A DNA stretch of 64,000 nt from Legionella sainthelensi (GTDB lineage Bacteria; Pseudomonadota; Gammaproteobacteria; Legionellales; Legionellaceae): contig NZ_LR134388.1 of the NCBI RefSeq assembly GCF_900637685.1, positions 3,561,001 through 3,625,000 of the forward strand. Direction: 5' to 3'. Below the pieces are notes generated by a model. It was not told the DNA's origin. It was given only the letters and a program-made list of their open reading frames with translations, and did no database searches. The translations under genes were made by a program, and so were the position numbers. Below, one piece after another: positions 1-9,403 of this stretch. How positions within the stretch are numbered: position 1 is the stretch's first letter; each line of letters begins with the position of its first letter.

Positions 1-964
1 CAATGTCTTCTTGAAGATCTTCTGTTAACTCTGCTTTAGAATTTTTATACCTGTCTTGATTTTGAGAAAAAAATAAAATTCCTAAGTCCTTTAATTTTAA
101 TTGTTGCTGCAATGATACGTAATGCACATAAGAAAAATTTTCAATCAAATAAACATCCCCATGCCTATGATGTTCCGTTCTAATTTCGAATCCAGGAAAA
201 AGTTTTTCTATGTGTGCATTAAACTTATGAATTTCTTCAAGTGCTTGCACCCGGATTTTAGGATCCATGCTGTCACTATGATAGAGTGAGGCTATATTGG
301 TTTTATACGCAATAAATGTAGTGCACGGACTAGTCCAAAAGTGGGTCATCCCAAACCGCTTTGGATCACTGGGAATTGGATGAAACCGATTAAGCATATC
401 CACCATTCTCTTAACATAGATCCCAAAAACCTCTTCACTATTGATAATTACGGCACGATATTGGCCTGGAGTTTTGAGGGAATCGACTACTTCTACTTTA
501 GCTGATGCCGGTAACACTTTTTTCAGATGCTCCACCATTTGTTGTGCATCATGCTCACTCAACGCAGGTGATACAATGCCAAGTTGCTTTTGCCCATAGA
601 CACCGAACCTGTTTCGACATTCAAATTGCAATTGGCTATTCGTGCTCTTGTTATATAGTGTTTGGAAAAATGTTCTTATCTTATCTTCATTCTTAAGAAA
701 TACTTCATACACTTTGACAGGATTAAGAATTATGGCACGAAATTGATTTCTTATATTTCTAGATGCAACCACACCCACTTCAGCTAATGGTAGAGACATT
801 TTAATACGCTTAGCCACTTGCTCTGCGTCATTTTTACTCAAAGTAGATGAAACAATTTGAAGCGCATCGCCTCTTTCTTGGTTCCTGGATTCAAATAGCA
901 AGGGATCCTTAAAGTGGTTGGTATAGTAGGTTTGAAAAAATAGTCTTATATCTTCTGGATTCAT
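1..964 (-). CDS. Unknown protein, 5' part only (runs off left edge), with internal duplication
   Basis: An open frame starts at ATG 964 and has no stop through base 1 (321 complete codons), so the gene is cut by the window edge. A GAG stands 8 nt before the ATG. Residues 4-90 and 94-180 are a clear tandem duplication: both copies contain IR.FFQT.Y, then L.FE.RN, then IVS..LS..DA.Q, and end in a short strand FRAIILN / YRAVIIN. After the repeats the chain continues without an obvious signal peptide or membrane segment. I do not recognise the family. The genomic setting (many effector-like genes, low GC) makes a Dot/Icm substrate possible, but the C terminus, where a translocation signal would lie, is outside the window. 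Confidence 0.75.
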   Translation of the reverse strand, partial: MNPEDIRLFFQTYYTNHFKDPLLFESRNQERGDALQIVSSTLSKNDAEQVAKRIKMSLPLAEVGVVASRNIRNQFRAIILNPVKVYEVFLKNEDKIRTFFQTLYNKSTNSQLQFECRNRFGVYGQKQLGIVSPALSEHDAQQMVEHLKKVLPASAKVEVVDSLKTPGQYRAVIINSEEVFGIYVKRMVDMLNRFHPIPSDPKRFGMTHFWTSPCTTFIAYKTNIASLYHSDSMDPKIRVQALEEIHKFNAHIEKLFPGFEIRTEHHRHGDVYLIENFSYVHYVSLQQQLKLKDLGILFFSQNQDRYKNSKAELTEDLQEDI

Positions 965-1349
965 ATTAATTACTCATAAATATATTTATAACTCACCAAA
1001 TTGCATGGTTCGTCACCCTTTTCTAATTGATTATTTCCACAAGTTCTAAGAGAATGGCTGTTCTCATTAAGAAATCCAAAGTAACGTACTACCTTTTTTC
1101 ACTGAGAGACTTATTGAAATATACATTTGAAGATCAATATTCAAACAATAAACTCAATTTTAATCCAATTAGTTATTTTTATAAGACATATGAAAATTAC
1201 AAATAGTATATTTTTTTGTTTTTTGATCAATTCATTTAGAGGTTTAAGTTATTGATTTTTTATATTTAAAATTTTTGACAACACAGTTATCAATTGACCA
1301 TTGATTGAGAAACAAGGGGTTGATCTGCACTTCGGCTCAATTCGTTATT
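965..1349. other. AT-rich intergenic region
   Basis: 385 bases between two minus-strand genes. It is very AT-rich with many stops in every frame. I see no gene; a promoter for the gene starting at 964 should lie in its left part, but no convincing -35/-10 pair stands out. Confidence 0.5.
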
Positions 1350-2129
1350 TTAGCTATCTGTTGCTAACTCGTCATTGAAACGATGTACCAATTCGAGATT
1401 TTGCATAAAGGCGGCACCAATAAGCACCGCTCCAAATTGCGTGATTTTTCTTATCCGTTTCAAATCATCGAGAGATTTAACTCCAGAAGCGTAAACTAGA
1501 ATAATATCGTTCAGGTAGCGATTATCGATGCTTTGTAGTATTGATTCGGTTTTGGCATTATTAATTTCCCATGTTATTGGATTTACATTATGGATAGCGA
1601 TTATTTTTGTTCCTATTTCTAACGCTGCGTGAAACTCCTGTAAATCATGGACCTCAACGAACGGCTCCATTCTATAAGAGACAATATGGGCAGATAGTTC
1701 TTTAAGTTGCTGCTTCGTAAGAAGATTAGCATTTAAAAGCACGGCGTTGGCACCATGAACTCTCAGCCAGTCCACTTGAACTTTATCAAGAACAACATCC
1801 TTAACCAAGATAGGTTTTTGGGAATGTTCTGCTACGAAACCTATATCTGCTAATCGGCCATTAAAAAATTGACTTTCCACGACGATCGAAATAGCTGCCG
1901 CTGATTGATTGTAAGCCATTACAATCTCATGCAAATTGGGAGGCGCAAAAACTTCACAAGCGCCAGGAGTACCTCGTTTAATTTCAGCGATAATTTGCAA
2001 ACGGTCGCCGGTAAGTGCAGCAGCCAAGGATTTTGTGCTTTCCTTAAGTTGCGCTGCATCGATAGGATTTGTCTTCAGCTTGGCAATCTCAGTCTTTTTC
2101 GCCGCAGCCATTTTTTCAAAAAAACTCAT
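1350..2129 (-). CDS. Indole-3-glycerol-phosphate synthase-like protein (divergent TrpC paralogue)
   Basis: A 259-residue TIM-barrel protein of the TrpC family, which closes CdRP to indole-3-glycerol phosphate in tryptophan synthesis. The usual catalytic residues can be matched: E49 and K51 in AEIKR, K110 in LVKD, E159 in FVEVH, an Asn at 181/183, and S215 in ASGV. The loop after AEIKR, normally ASPSKG in the family, reads GTPGACE, and strands 7-8 (usually SESGI) read YASGV. The gene stands alone with no trp neighbours, so it may be a second copy with altered substrate rather than the biosynthetic enzyme. The start is supported by an AAGGGG ribosome site. Family membership is fairly secure; retained IGPS activity is an inference. 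Confidence 0.8.
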   Translation of the reverse strand: MSFFEKMAAAKKTEIAKLKTNPIDAAQLKESTKSLAAALTGDRLQIIAEIKRGTPGACEVFAPPNLHEIVMAYNQSAAAISIVVESQFFNGRLADIGFVAEHSQKPILVKDVVLDKVQVDWLRVHGANAVLLNANLLTKQQLKELSAHIVSYRMEPFVEVHDLQEFHAALEIGTKIIAIHNVNPITWEINNAKTESILQSIDNRYLNDIILVYASGVKSLDDLKRIRKITQFGAVLIGAAFMQNLELVHRFNDELATDS

Positions 2130-2224
2130 GCTTGCCCCTTATTGAGCAGTAATAGATTTATAGGACATTTATTGATGTAATAATAATTATGAGTCAACCA
2201 ATACAAAATAAACATTAATTTTAT

Positions 2225-2246
2225 TAGGGTCTGTTGATAGACCCTA
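2225..2246. terminator. Hairpin between trpC-like gene and mitochondrial-carrier gene
   Basis: TAGGGTCT and AGACCCTA form a perfect 8-bp stem around a 6-nt loop, 107 bases past the stop of the minus-strand carrier gene. There is no strong T run, so it may be a factor-dependent stop or a small repeat. The word GGTCTGTTGA recurs in similar form near 15446. Confidence 0.35.
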
Positions 2247-2353
2247 CACTCGATAAGTATCACAGCTAATATAAAAACGCTTTTAATCTCTTTCAGATAC
2301 TGTGCTTATCAATGGTGGTATAAGATTGTCCCCAAAAATATCCTCGTAGCACA

Positions 2354-3172
2354 TTACATCTTATGCGCCATATCTAAAATCATATAAGCGCCCGCGGTGG
2401 ACAATGACTTATGTACTAATCGACAATTGAATCCTCTAAAAAAAGCGCTAATACCATGATTTTTATAAATTTGAGAAACAAGCTGTCCTAGTGATTGTTG
2501 TCCTTTATTACCCGCTTGCTGCTGACTTTTCAATACATCAAGAGGCGTAGTTGCAAAAACAACTGGGGCTGAAGCAAAAGTTGCCCATAAAATGGTTGAT
2601 AAAAAGGTTTGCTTTTCACGTTTGGTTTTAATTGCATTGTATGTCATAAATAAATAAAACCAGCTGGGAAAAGCTTTTCCTAACGTAGGAGCACTTCCAG
2701 AAAAAAAACCAGCTAAACCTCTTTGTTGATAAACAGTATTCATTGCTTGGAAAGGTGTTATAGGTTTAGTATGACTGGCAATAGTTTTCATTTGTACGGT
2801 TTTGACGTTTTCAATTGGACTAACCACTACAGTATCAAAAACACTTGCGATCGCTCCTTTGAGCACACCTCCAGAAAACATAGAAAATTGTAGCTTATCA
2901 ATTTCTTTTGGCATATGAGTAATCAATAATGGTCTATATGCCACTTTTCCAAGTTGGCGAATAACACACGATAAAAATCCTGTAGAAAAATGCTTTACGT
3001 TTACCCCAGCAAATTGCGTTATAACCGAGTAAGAGCTTTGAGAAAGATTTGTTTGAATTGCAACTTTTAGCCTTTCAGCTGGATGACCTATACATGTTGT
3101 AAAAAGTGTGTATCCTGTACTAAAAGCATAGGCATCCCAAAGAGTCTTTTGTGCTCTTTTTTCTTGACTCAT
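2354..3172 (-). CDS. lncP: Mitochondrial carrier family (SLC25-like) protein, LncP-like effector candidate
   Basis: A 272-residue protein with the three-fold repeat of mitochondrial solute carriers. The signature P-x-[DE]-x-x-[KR] occurs at residues 31 (PAERLK), 119 (PIENVK) and 210 (PLDVLK), spaced about 90 residues as in eukaryotic carriers, and hydrophobic helices flank each. Such carriers are normally confined to eukaryotes. In L. pneumophila the homologue LncP is a Dot/Icm effector sent to the mitochondrial inner membrane, where it moves nucleotides. Whether this is the LncP orthologue or another carrier, and its substrate, cannot be told from sequence alone. A GAGG ribosome site lies 5 nt before the ATG. 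The gene stands alone on the minus strand. Confidence 0.85.
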   Translation of the reverse strand: MSQEKRAQKTLWDAYAFSTGYTLFTTCIGHPAERLKVAIQTNLSQSSYSVITQFAGVNVKHFSTGFLSCVIRQLGKVAYRPLLITHMPKEIDKLQFSMFSGGVLKGAIASVFDTVVVSPIENVKTVQMKTIASHTKPITPFQAMNTVYQQRGLAGFFSGSAPTLGKAFPSWFYLFMTYNAIKTKREKQTFLSTILWATFASAPVVFATTPLDVLKSQQQAGNKGQQSLGQLVSQIYKNHGISAFFRGFNCRLVHKSLSTAGAYMILDMAHKM

Positions 3173-3360
3173 AATATCCTCATTAAAAAAAGGATAAATA
3201 ATATCACGATGCTCATTTATAATGCATTTTTTTAACTATTCATTGAAAAATCAAATAGATTTCCGCTGACTTGGCACCAATTATTCCCAGAGAAGGATTC
3301 AGTTTAGTTATCTAGTGTGGCAATAGATCAACATCCTATAGGAATACTCATCAACAGAAT

Positions 3361-4992
3361 TTAATTTACAATTAAATGTTCAGAATAGACAACAATCTGA
3401 TTTTTCCCATTTTGTTTTGCTTTATATAACGCTTGATCTGCATAATTCACAATATCATTAAAATCGTGGCTATGAGTCAAACTCGAAATTCCCATACTAA
3501 TTGTTACATGTACTTGTTGATCATTTATTGTAAAAGTATGATCAGCAAATTGAATGCGTAAGTTATTACAAATTTTTTGGCTGTTTTCAAGGTTAGCGCC
3601 TGGTAATATGAGCACAAACTCCTCTCCACCATACCGTCCAATAATATCTTGATTACGTAAATTCATCATCAGAATAGAGGCCAGTTTTTTAATTACCGCA
3701 TCACCAAAAGGATGACCATAAGTGTCATTAATTAATTTAAAATTATCAATGTCAATCATCACAAAAGAAAGGGATGACTTCTGTTGGGTTGCTCTGGAAA
3801 TTTCAATATTTAACCGATTTAAAACACTTGAATGATTTAATAACCCCGTCAAACTATCTGTAGTCATATAATAATTTAAAATGCTTGCACGATTTGAACG
3901 AGATCTGACTGCAGAAACTAAATCTTGGGGCGAAACCGGTTTGGTAAGAAAATCATCACCACCTAAGCTAATTGCTGCTAATTTCTTGTTCTTATCATCC
4001 TCTGTAGACAGAAAAATAATGGGGATTTTCGTGTATCGTCTGTCTTTTCGAAGTAACGTTGCAAGTTCTAAACCAGAACACTCCGGCATATAAATATCCA
4101 TCAAAATTAAATCAGGCTGGAATGTTTCGAGCTCTTTTAATAAATCCAAAGGTTTTGTAATGGCTCGGGTAATCATATCTGCTTGTTTTAAAATCAAAGA
4201 ATAAAATTCCGCTAATGATTGTGAATCATCCAGGATTAAAATTCGGTATGCTTCATTAATAGGGGAAGTACAATTTAAATTTATTTCTTGAATCATGTAA
4301 GACACATCGAGCGGTTTTTGAAAAAAGGCAACACACCCCGCGCGAATGGCTGTAAGTCGAGGTAATAAATCAGCATTAGGAACAATACAAAATAATTGAA
4401 TGAGCCCCTTATGTTGTTTTTCTACAGTAACCAGATATTCGAGAGAGGATGTGTTTAGATAATCCGTATTAATAATCAACGCAATAGGTTGCTGCTTCTC
4501 GATTAAGTGCTGTAATGAGGCCATCTCTTTAATAGGTTGTGCCTCATACCCAGCCTGTTGCAGGCCTGTTCTTAGTTCATTAACCAAGGGGAGTTCTTGT
4601 TCCAGAATATAGATTAACTTATTATCTGCAGATTTTTTTTCAGCGATAAAACCAAGCGATTTTGGAGAATCCTCATGAGCTAATACGCTTTTTAATTGAT
4701 TAAAATATGAAGTAATTTTTTCCTTATCTTCCTCTGCTAATTTCCCATTAGCAAGTACATTTTTTAATAATATTTCCATCTGCCGAGCTGTCTTGCCCAA
4801 CTCCAAATAACCATAAGTTCCAGCAGAACCACATAAGCTATGTATATTACGATGGAATTCTTGAAAACCAGCTAAATCCCATTGTTTGAGCTGAGCTTGC
4901 CATTGCAGCTCTAAACTATAAATTCGCTCAGGAAGTTGCTTACGGTAGTGCATAAAAAGACTATGTAATTTTTTCTGTATCTTTTCATCCAT
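3361..4992 (-). CDS. Hpt-receiver-GGDEF protein, diguanylate cyclase
   Basis: A 543-residue protein. The N terminus is an Hpt-like domain with H51 in HSLCGSAGTYG. A degenerate receiver-like region follows (about 125-240), then a canonical receiver with phospho-acceptor Asp in LMDIYMPE and the conserved Lys in LTKP, then a GGDEF domain whose active loop is GGEEF at 455-459. The form GGEEF is catalytically competent in many diguanylate cyclases, so c-di-GMP synthesis is likely. The start overlaps the end of the upstream single-receiver gene by 8 bases, indicating translational coupling. With the kinase at 5397 it forms a three-gene phosphorelay operon. The Hpt domain may accept phosphate from the hybrid kinase receivers; that flow is inferred from domain order. 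Confidence 0.92.
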   Translation of the reverse strand: MDEKIQKKLHSLFMHYRKQLPERIYSLELQWQAQLKQWDLAGFQEFHRNIHSLCGSAGTYGYLELGKTARQMEILLKNVLANGKLAEEDKEKITSYFNQLKSVLAHEDSPKSLGFIAEKKSADNKLIYILEQELPLVNELRTGLQQAGYEAQPIKEMASLQHLIEKQQPIALIINTDYLNTSSLEYLVTVEKQHKGLIQLFCIVPNADLLPRLTAIRAGCVAFFQKPLDVSYMIQEINLNCTSPINEAYRILILDDSQSLAEFYSLILKQADMITRAITKPLDLLKELETFQPDLILMDIYMPECSGLELATLLRKDRRYTKIPIIFLSTEDDKNKKLAAISLGGDDFLTKPVSPQDLVSAVRSRSNRASILNYYMTTDSLTGLLNHSSVLNRLNIEISRATQQKSSLSFVMIDIDNFKLINDTYGHPFGDAVIKKLASILMMNLRNQDIIGRYGGEEFVLILPGANLENSQKICNNLRIQFADHTFTINDQQVHVTISMGISSLTHSHDFNDIVNYADQALYKAKQNGKNQIVVYSEHLIVN

Positions 4993-5374
4993 TATATTTT
5001 AACCAGGCATTGTTTATTGACATCGCAAGAGTCAAAGGATCAAAAGGCTTTTTAATAACATCAATTGCTCCTATAGACTTATACTCTGCTATTTCATCAC
5101 TTTGTATTTTAGCAGTCATGAATATAGCGGGTATTTCCATAAACTCAGGATTTTTTCGTAATTCACATAAAGTGGTTGGTCCATCCTGCTCAGGCATCAT
5201 TACATCTAATAGAAGTAAATCAGGAATAAATTCCTTTGCAGCATCAATAACCTCTTTACCGTTAGAACAATATCTAACTGTAAAATCGCCAATCTCTTCC
5301 AAGGCTATTTGGGCAATAGCTCTTATGTCCTCTTCATCTTCAGCATATAAAATTTTTTTCAGTTCTTTATGCAT
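4985..5374 (-). CDS. Single-domain response regulator (CheY-like receiver)
   Basis: 129 residues comprising one receiver domain: acidic pair in YAEDEED near the N terminus, phospho-acceptor Asp in LLLDVMMPEQDG, a Thr in FMTAK and Lys in IKKPFDP. No output domain follows. It sits 22 bases after the hybrid kinase and overlaps the next gene by 8 bases, so it is the middle member of the operon and could shuttle phosphate between the kinase and the Hpt domain of the GGDEF protein. Confidence 0.93.
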   Translation of the reverse strand: MHKELKKILYAEDEEDIRAIAQIALEEIGDFTVRYCSNGKEVIDAAKEFIPDLLLLDVMMPEQDGPTTLCELRKNPEFMEIPAIFMTAKIQSDEIAEYKSIGAIDVIKKPFDPLTLAMSINNAWLKYNG

Positions 5375-5396
5375 TTTCTATTCCTTTGATTAAACG

Positions 5397-8024
5397 TTAA
5401 AGAAGTTTTTTTATCGTATCAAGTAAAATTTCATTCGAAGAATTAGATTTAAGTAACGCTTGACTCACAAATTTAGAATAATCTTGATTTAAATTGGTAT
5501 CAGAAAATACAAGAACAGGTGCATGATATTTCGATATCATCGGTAAAATTTCGAGCCCATTTCCATCAGGCAACAATAAATCTAAGATAACCAAATTATA
5601 CTTATCTTTTTTCAGCATTTCTTTTGCTTCTTTTAAATTATTGGCTGTAGTTACCTTCGCATATTTTTCAAGAAGCGCTTCTACAATTTCTTGCGTATCC
5701 TTATTATCCTCAACATGTAATATATGTGGCAGATCTTGAGAGTCATGTTTCTGTATTTTATTAATTGCCGTCAGTAACTTATTAAAATCAATTGGTTTAT
5801 CTAACCAATCCACTATTGACACTGCATCTCCATTGGATAACTCTTTACCTGCCTGAGCAATAACTGAAAGAACAATAATCGGCAAATACATTGTCTTTTG
5901 ATTTGCACGCAACTCCCTAATGAATGAAATTCCATCTTGATCAGGTAATATTAAATCCAATAAAAGCGCATGATATTCATGATGTTCTAATAACTTTCGT
6001 ACCTCAGCAGCAGTTATAGCCACATCCACAATAAAATCAGCAGACTCTAAAAGTAATTTTAGATAATTGGCCTGATCACTATCATCTTCACAAATCAACA
6101 ATCTTTTACTCATTTCCGTAGTTAATGGTTTATTTTCTTCATGGGAAATAAGTGGTTGCTGCACTAAAGGTAAGTCAAAATAGAAGGTCGTTAAATCATT
6201 AAGCTCGCTCTCAAAATGTAACACACCGCCCAGTTTTTCAATAATTGTCTTACTAATATTCAACCCCAAACCAGTCCCGCCTTTTCCTCTAGTAGTTGAG
6301 GAATCTCCTTGAGAAAATTTTTGAAAAATGCGTGACTTAAACTCAGGAGAGATACCCACGCCTCTATTTGAAATAGATACCCTAACTGATGAACCAACTT
6401 GTTGCACCGTAACCGAGACTTTTTCATTTTCATAGGAAAATTTACACGCATTAGAGAGTAGATTTGCTAAAACTTGCATCAGCCGACTAGAATCTACTGA
6501 AACTAAATATTCTTCATTATTATTTGGTGTTAATTCAATGGTTACGTTAAATTTTTCTGCGTACATTTTATTAACGTCGATTGATTCCTTAACTATTTGA
6601 TTTAGTTCAATTACTTTGAGTTCAAAATCCATTTTTCCCGCTTCAATTTTTTCTATGTCTAAAATATCATTAATCAACAGAAGCAACCGTTCACAATTGT
6701 TATTCGCTATATCAAGCAATTTTTTTGCTTTTTCAGGAAACACCCCCATGATTCCACTCACTAACAATCCCAGAGAACCACGTATGGAAGTAAGAGGAGT
6801 ACGTAATTCGTGACTTACTGTAGAAACAAACTCATCTTTTAATCTCTCCGTTTGTTTGAGATTAGTAACATCATGGATGACAATAACCGCACCTAAATTG
6901 CTTTTCTCTGAATTAATAATTTTTTGTCCATCGATGACTACATGCCGTACTCCATCATTTTTCGTATGCATTATTAATTCAACCCCTCGAACAAGCTCTC
7001 CTCTCAGAGCGCGCTTAAGTGGAAACTCATCTGGGCTAATTGGATTATTATTAAGTGTAAAAAGACTAAAGTAATTCGATATATTATTAATGTCTTTATT
7101 TATCTTATTTGAATTAATATACTTTTGAATCGTGTGGTTTAATACTGTGATTCGACCTGCTGCATTACACGCGATGATTCCATCTTCTAAATTATCAAGC
7201 ATCGCGTTAAGAAATTCTTTCTCATTTTCTATGGCAAGAATCATTTTCTTATAATAACCCGATGCGGTGAGCGCAATTATAAAAATAAAGAGACTAATCC
7301 CCGTAATAAAATAGGCCAAATACCTTGGTTCTATGGTCGAATTTTCCGCTGCCATAACATGGGATAAATTGGGGGTGAATACAGCGGCAGCCATACCTGT
7401 ATAATGCATGCCACAAATAGCCAACCCCATGAGAAAAGAGCTGATGATTTTTAAATTAAACTGCTTTTTCCTTGAGCCATAATTGCTTTGCAAAGCTAAC
7501 CAAATCGCAGTTTCCGCGGCGGCAATTCCAATAGCGATAGAAAGAAAAAACAAGCCCGGCAAATAATGAATGTTCACATGAAACTTCATTCCCTCCATGC
7601 CCATATAATGCATGGTGGAAATGGCAAGCCCCACGATTAATCCACCTAACGCAAGATGCAACATGGAATAATCTTTTTTCTGTAAAATAAACAAAGCCAA
7701 TGCGGAAGCAAGCACGGCAACAATTAACGAGGCTGCTGTCCAACTGACATCATATTCCATGGGCATAGGCATGATAAAAGCTAACATGCCAACAAAATGC
7801 ATGGCCCAAATTCCTGAACCCATCGCAAATGCACCACCAGCAAGCCAATAAAGTCGAATATGGCTGCTTCGTTCGGAACGAAGGCGACCTACTAGATTTA
7901 GCGCAACATAAGAAGCAATAACAGCTATAACATAAGACAAAGCTACCAATTTCAAATCATAACGACCGATTAGGGCATCAACTGGAATTGGAACTGATTG
8001 GAACCATTCGGAAAATGAGCTCAT
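5397..8024 (-). CDS. MHYT-domain hybrid sensor histidine kinase with two receiver domains
   Basis: An 875-residue membrane kinase. Seven-helix MHYT sensor at the N terminus with three motifs: MHFVGM near residue 75, MHYMGM near 138 and MHYTGM near 206; MHYT domains are proposed to bind copper and sense a diatomic gas. Then a PAS-like segment (about 270-390), a HisKA domain with H405 in SHELRTP, an HATPase with its glycine boxes (GTGLGLNIS), and two C-terminal receivers with Asp in LLLDLILPDQDG and LDLLLPDGNG. The frame is open 21 bases further upstream, but AGGAAG lies 5 nt before ATG 8024, so that start is chosen. First gene of a kinase, receiver and Hpt-GGDEF operon. Confidence 0.93.
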   Translation of the reverse strand: MSSFSEWFQSVPIPVDALIGRYDLKLVALSYVIAVIASYVALNLVGRLRSERSSHIRLYWLAGGAFAMGSGIWAMHFVGMLAFIMPMPMEYDVSWTAASLIVAVLASALALFILQKKDYSMLHLALGGLIVGLAISTMHYMGMEGMKFHVNIHYLPGLFFLSIAIGIAAAETAIWLALQSNYGSRKKQFNLKIISSFLMGLAICGMHYTGMAAAVFTPNLSHVMAAENSTIEPRYLAYFITGISLFIFIIALTASGYYKKMILAIENEKEFLNAMLDNLEDGIIACNAAGRITVLNHTIQKYINSNKINKDINNISNYFSLFTLNNNPISPDEFPLKRALRGELVRGVELIMHTKNDGVRHVVIDGQKIINSEKSNLGAVIVIHDVTNLKQTERLKDEFVSTVSHELRTPLTSIRGSLGLLVSGIMGVFPEKAKKLLDIANNNCERLLLLINDILDIEKIEAGKMDFELKVIELNQIVKESIDVNKMYAEKFNVTIELTPNNNEEYLVSVDSSRLMQVLANLLSNACKFSYENEKVSVTVQQVGSSVRVSISNRGVGISPEFKSRIFQKFSQGDSSTTRGKGGTGLGLNISKTIIEKLGGVLHFESELNDLTTFYFDLPLVQQPLISHEENKPLTTEMSKRLLICEDDSDQANYLKLLLESADFIVDVAITAAEVRKLLEHHEYHALLLDLILPDQDGISFIRELRANQKTMYLPIIVLSVIAQAGKELSNGDAVSIVDWLDKPIDFNKLLTAINKIQKHDSQDLPHILHVEDNKDTQEIVEALLEKYAKVTTANNLKEAKEMLKKDKYNLVILDLLLPDGNGLEILPMISKYHAPVLVFSDTNLNQDYSKFVSQALLKSNSSNEILLDTIKKLL

Positions 8025-8128
8025 TATTACTTCCTGTAATCGCAACCATTGGAGTTTAGTTTATTGAAAACATCGTCTCAGATGTCTTATTTAAATTATA
8101 TAAGATAGAACAAATTTGGGATAGGGCA

Positions 8129-9403
8129 CTACGGGCTTGGATGAGACAATTTCAACATCTCTTCAGTGGACTCCATTAGTTCTTTAGCTTTTTCATATTC
8201 TTTTCGGTCTTCAAAAAGCCTATCTTTTATTCGATGCTGGTTTTTTATTAACTCTTCTCGGTCTACCATTAGCTCCAGATTATTCAACGCATTAGCAACA
8301 CTTTTTGTTGCAACTTTATGCATGAGAGCGGCATTTTTCAAATTTTCGTAGGCAGCACCCGCATCTTTGTTAACTTTGTCTAACTGATGAGTCATTTCCC
8401 TTATCTTACTTCCCAAGATCTTATAATTTAAGATACGGCCTTCAAGAGCTTTCAATTTTACGTCCTTATCAACGTCGTTACTCGATTTAATTTTTTTTAG
8501 TAACACCTGCATTTTAGGGATATTTTTACCCTCTTGACCGTATTTAGCAAACTCCCTTAAAAGAGCTTTATTATGCTTAGCAAGTTCATCACTTATATTT
8601 TTGAAATAATTTACTGCCTCTATTAATTTTCCCATTGAGGTGCTTAATTTCGCTTGGGTCTCATCAAGTTTTGCAGTGGCCTCTGGTAAAGAAATACCAT
8701 TATTACCTAATTTTTTCATAAAATACCCCACTGATTGTATCAGTAATCTGCAGTGATTAATAAAAGCAGCAAAGATATTCGTTTTCGGGATAACTTTTGT
8801 TGTAATGGGGGCGGTTCGTAAATTAATGCTGTTTTGCGATAAATGTGCCGTATCTTCTTTATCCGAAGCACCGCTACTTAAAGGGCCAGATTGATCAAAT
8901 TGAGGTTCTTTTTCATCCCTATCCTGAAATAAGCTTAGCTTTGCTTCCAGCTTTTTAATGGAAGCGTTTGGCTTTCGTTCATGGCTTTCAACTCTAAATC
9001 GATGTAAAACATGAAGTCTTCTTTCAAGATCTTGAACGGTAAATTGATGTAAATCTTGAAGTCTACTTTCCAGATTTTTAATTTCAGTATCGATTTTTTT
9101 TGGTGAGAAGTTTGGGTTATCCCGTTTTTCCAAACGTATCTTCTCTCTCTCTTGCTGGATTAGTTGCTCCACCTCCTCATCGGCATCATCAGCATCCCTT
9201 TCAAAAACAGAAATCGCTTCTTCAAATTGCGACCACTGTTGTTCAAACGCAGAAAAACTGGCTTCAAAATCCGCCTCTCCCTCTAAAGCCTGCTTATTAA
9301 TTTCCTTATCCAATTTTTTTAGCGCAAAATTACGTTCTTGTATCGAGTTTTTTTCATCCCGAAGAATGGCAAGTAACCTATTCATTTGCTTAGTATTGGA
9401 CAT
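8129..9403 (-). CDS. Coiled-coil protein of unknown function, effector candidate
   Basis: 424 residues, highly charged, dominated by predicted coiled coil. Near residues 110-140 two short similar helices follow each other (SRLQDLHQF and RRLHVLHRF). No enzyme motif is visible. The last 35 residues are rich in Glu and end in a short polar tail, the kind of C terminus often seen in Dot/Icm substrates. The frame is open to 9430, but GGTGAG lies just before ATG 9403, which I take as the start. Unrecognised family; the effector assignment is inference from composition and neighbourhood. Confidence 0.75.
   Translation of the reverse strand: MSNTKQMNRLLAILRDEKNSIQERNFALKKLDKEINKQALEGEADFEASFSAFEQQWSQFEEAISVFERDADDADEEVEQLIQQEREKIRLEKRDNPNFSPKKIDTEIKNLESRLQDLHQFTVQDLERRLHVLHRFRVESHERKPNASIKKLEAKLSLFQDRDEKEPQFDQSGPLSSGASDKEDTAHLSQNSINLRTAPITTKVIPKTNIFAAFINHCRLLIQSVGYFMKKLGNNGISLPEATAKLDETQAKLSTSMGKLIEAVNYFKNISDELAKHNKALLREFAKYGQEGKNIPKMQVLLKKIKSSNDVDKDVKLKALEGRILNYKILGSKIREMTHQLDKVNKDAGAAYENLKNAALMHKVATKSVANALNNLELMVDREELIKNQHRIKDRLFEDRKEYEKAKELMESTEEMLKLSHPSP

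Noticed and set aside
505-696. Plus-strand open frame of 63 codons
   Set aside because: It lies antisense to the continuous left-edge gene, which has better composition.
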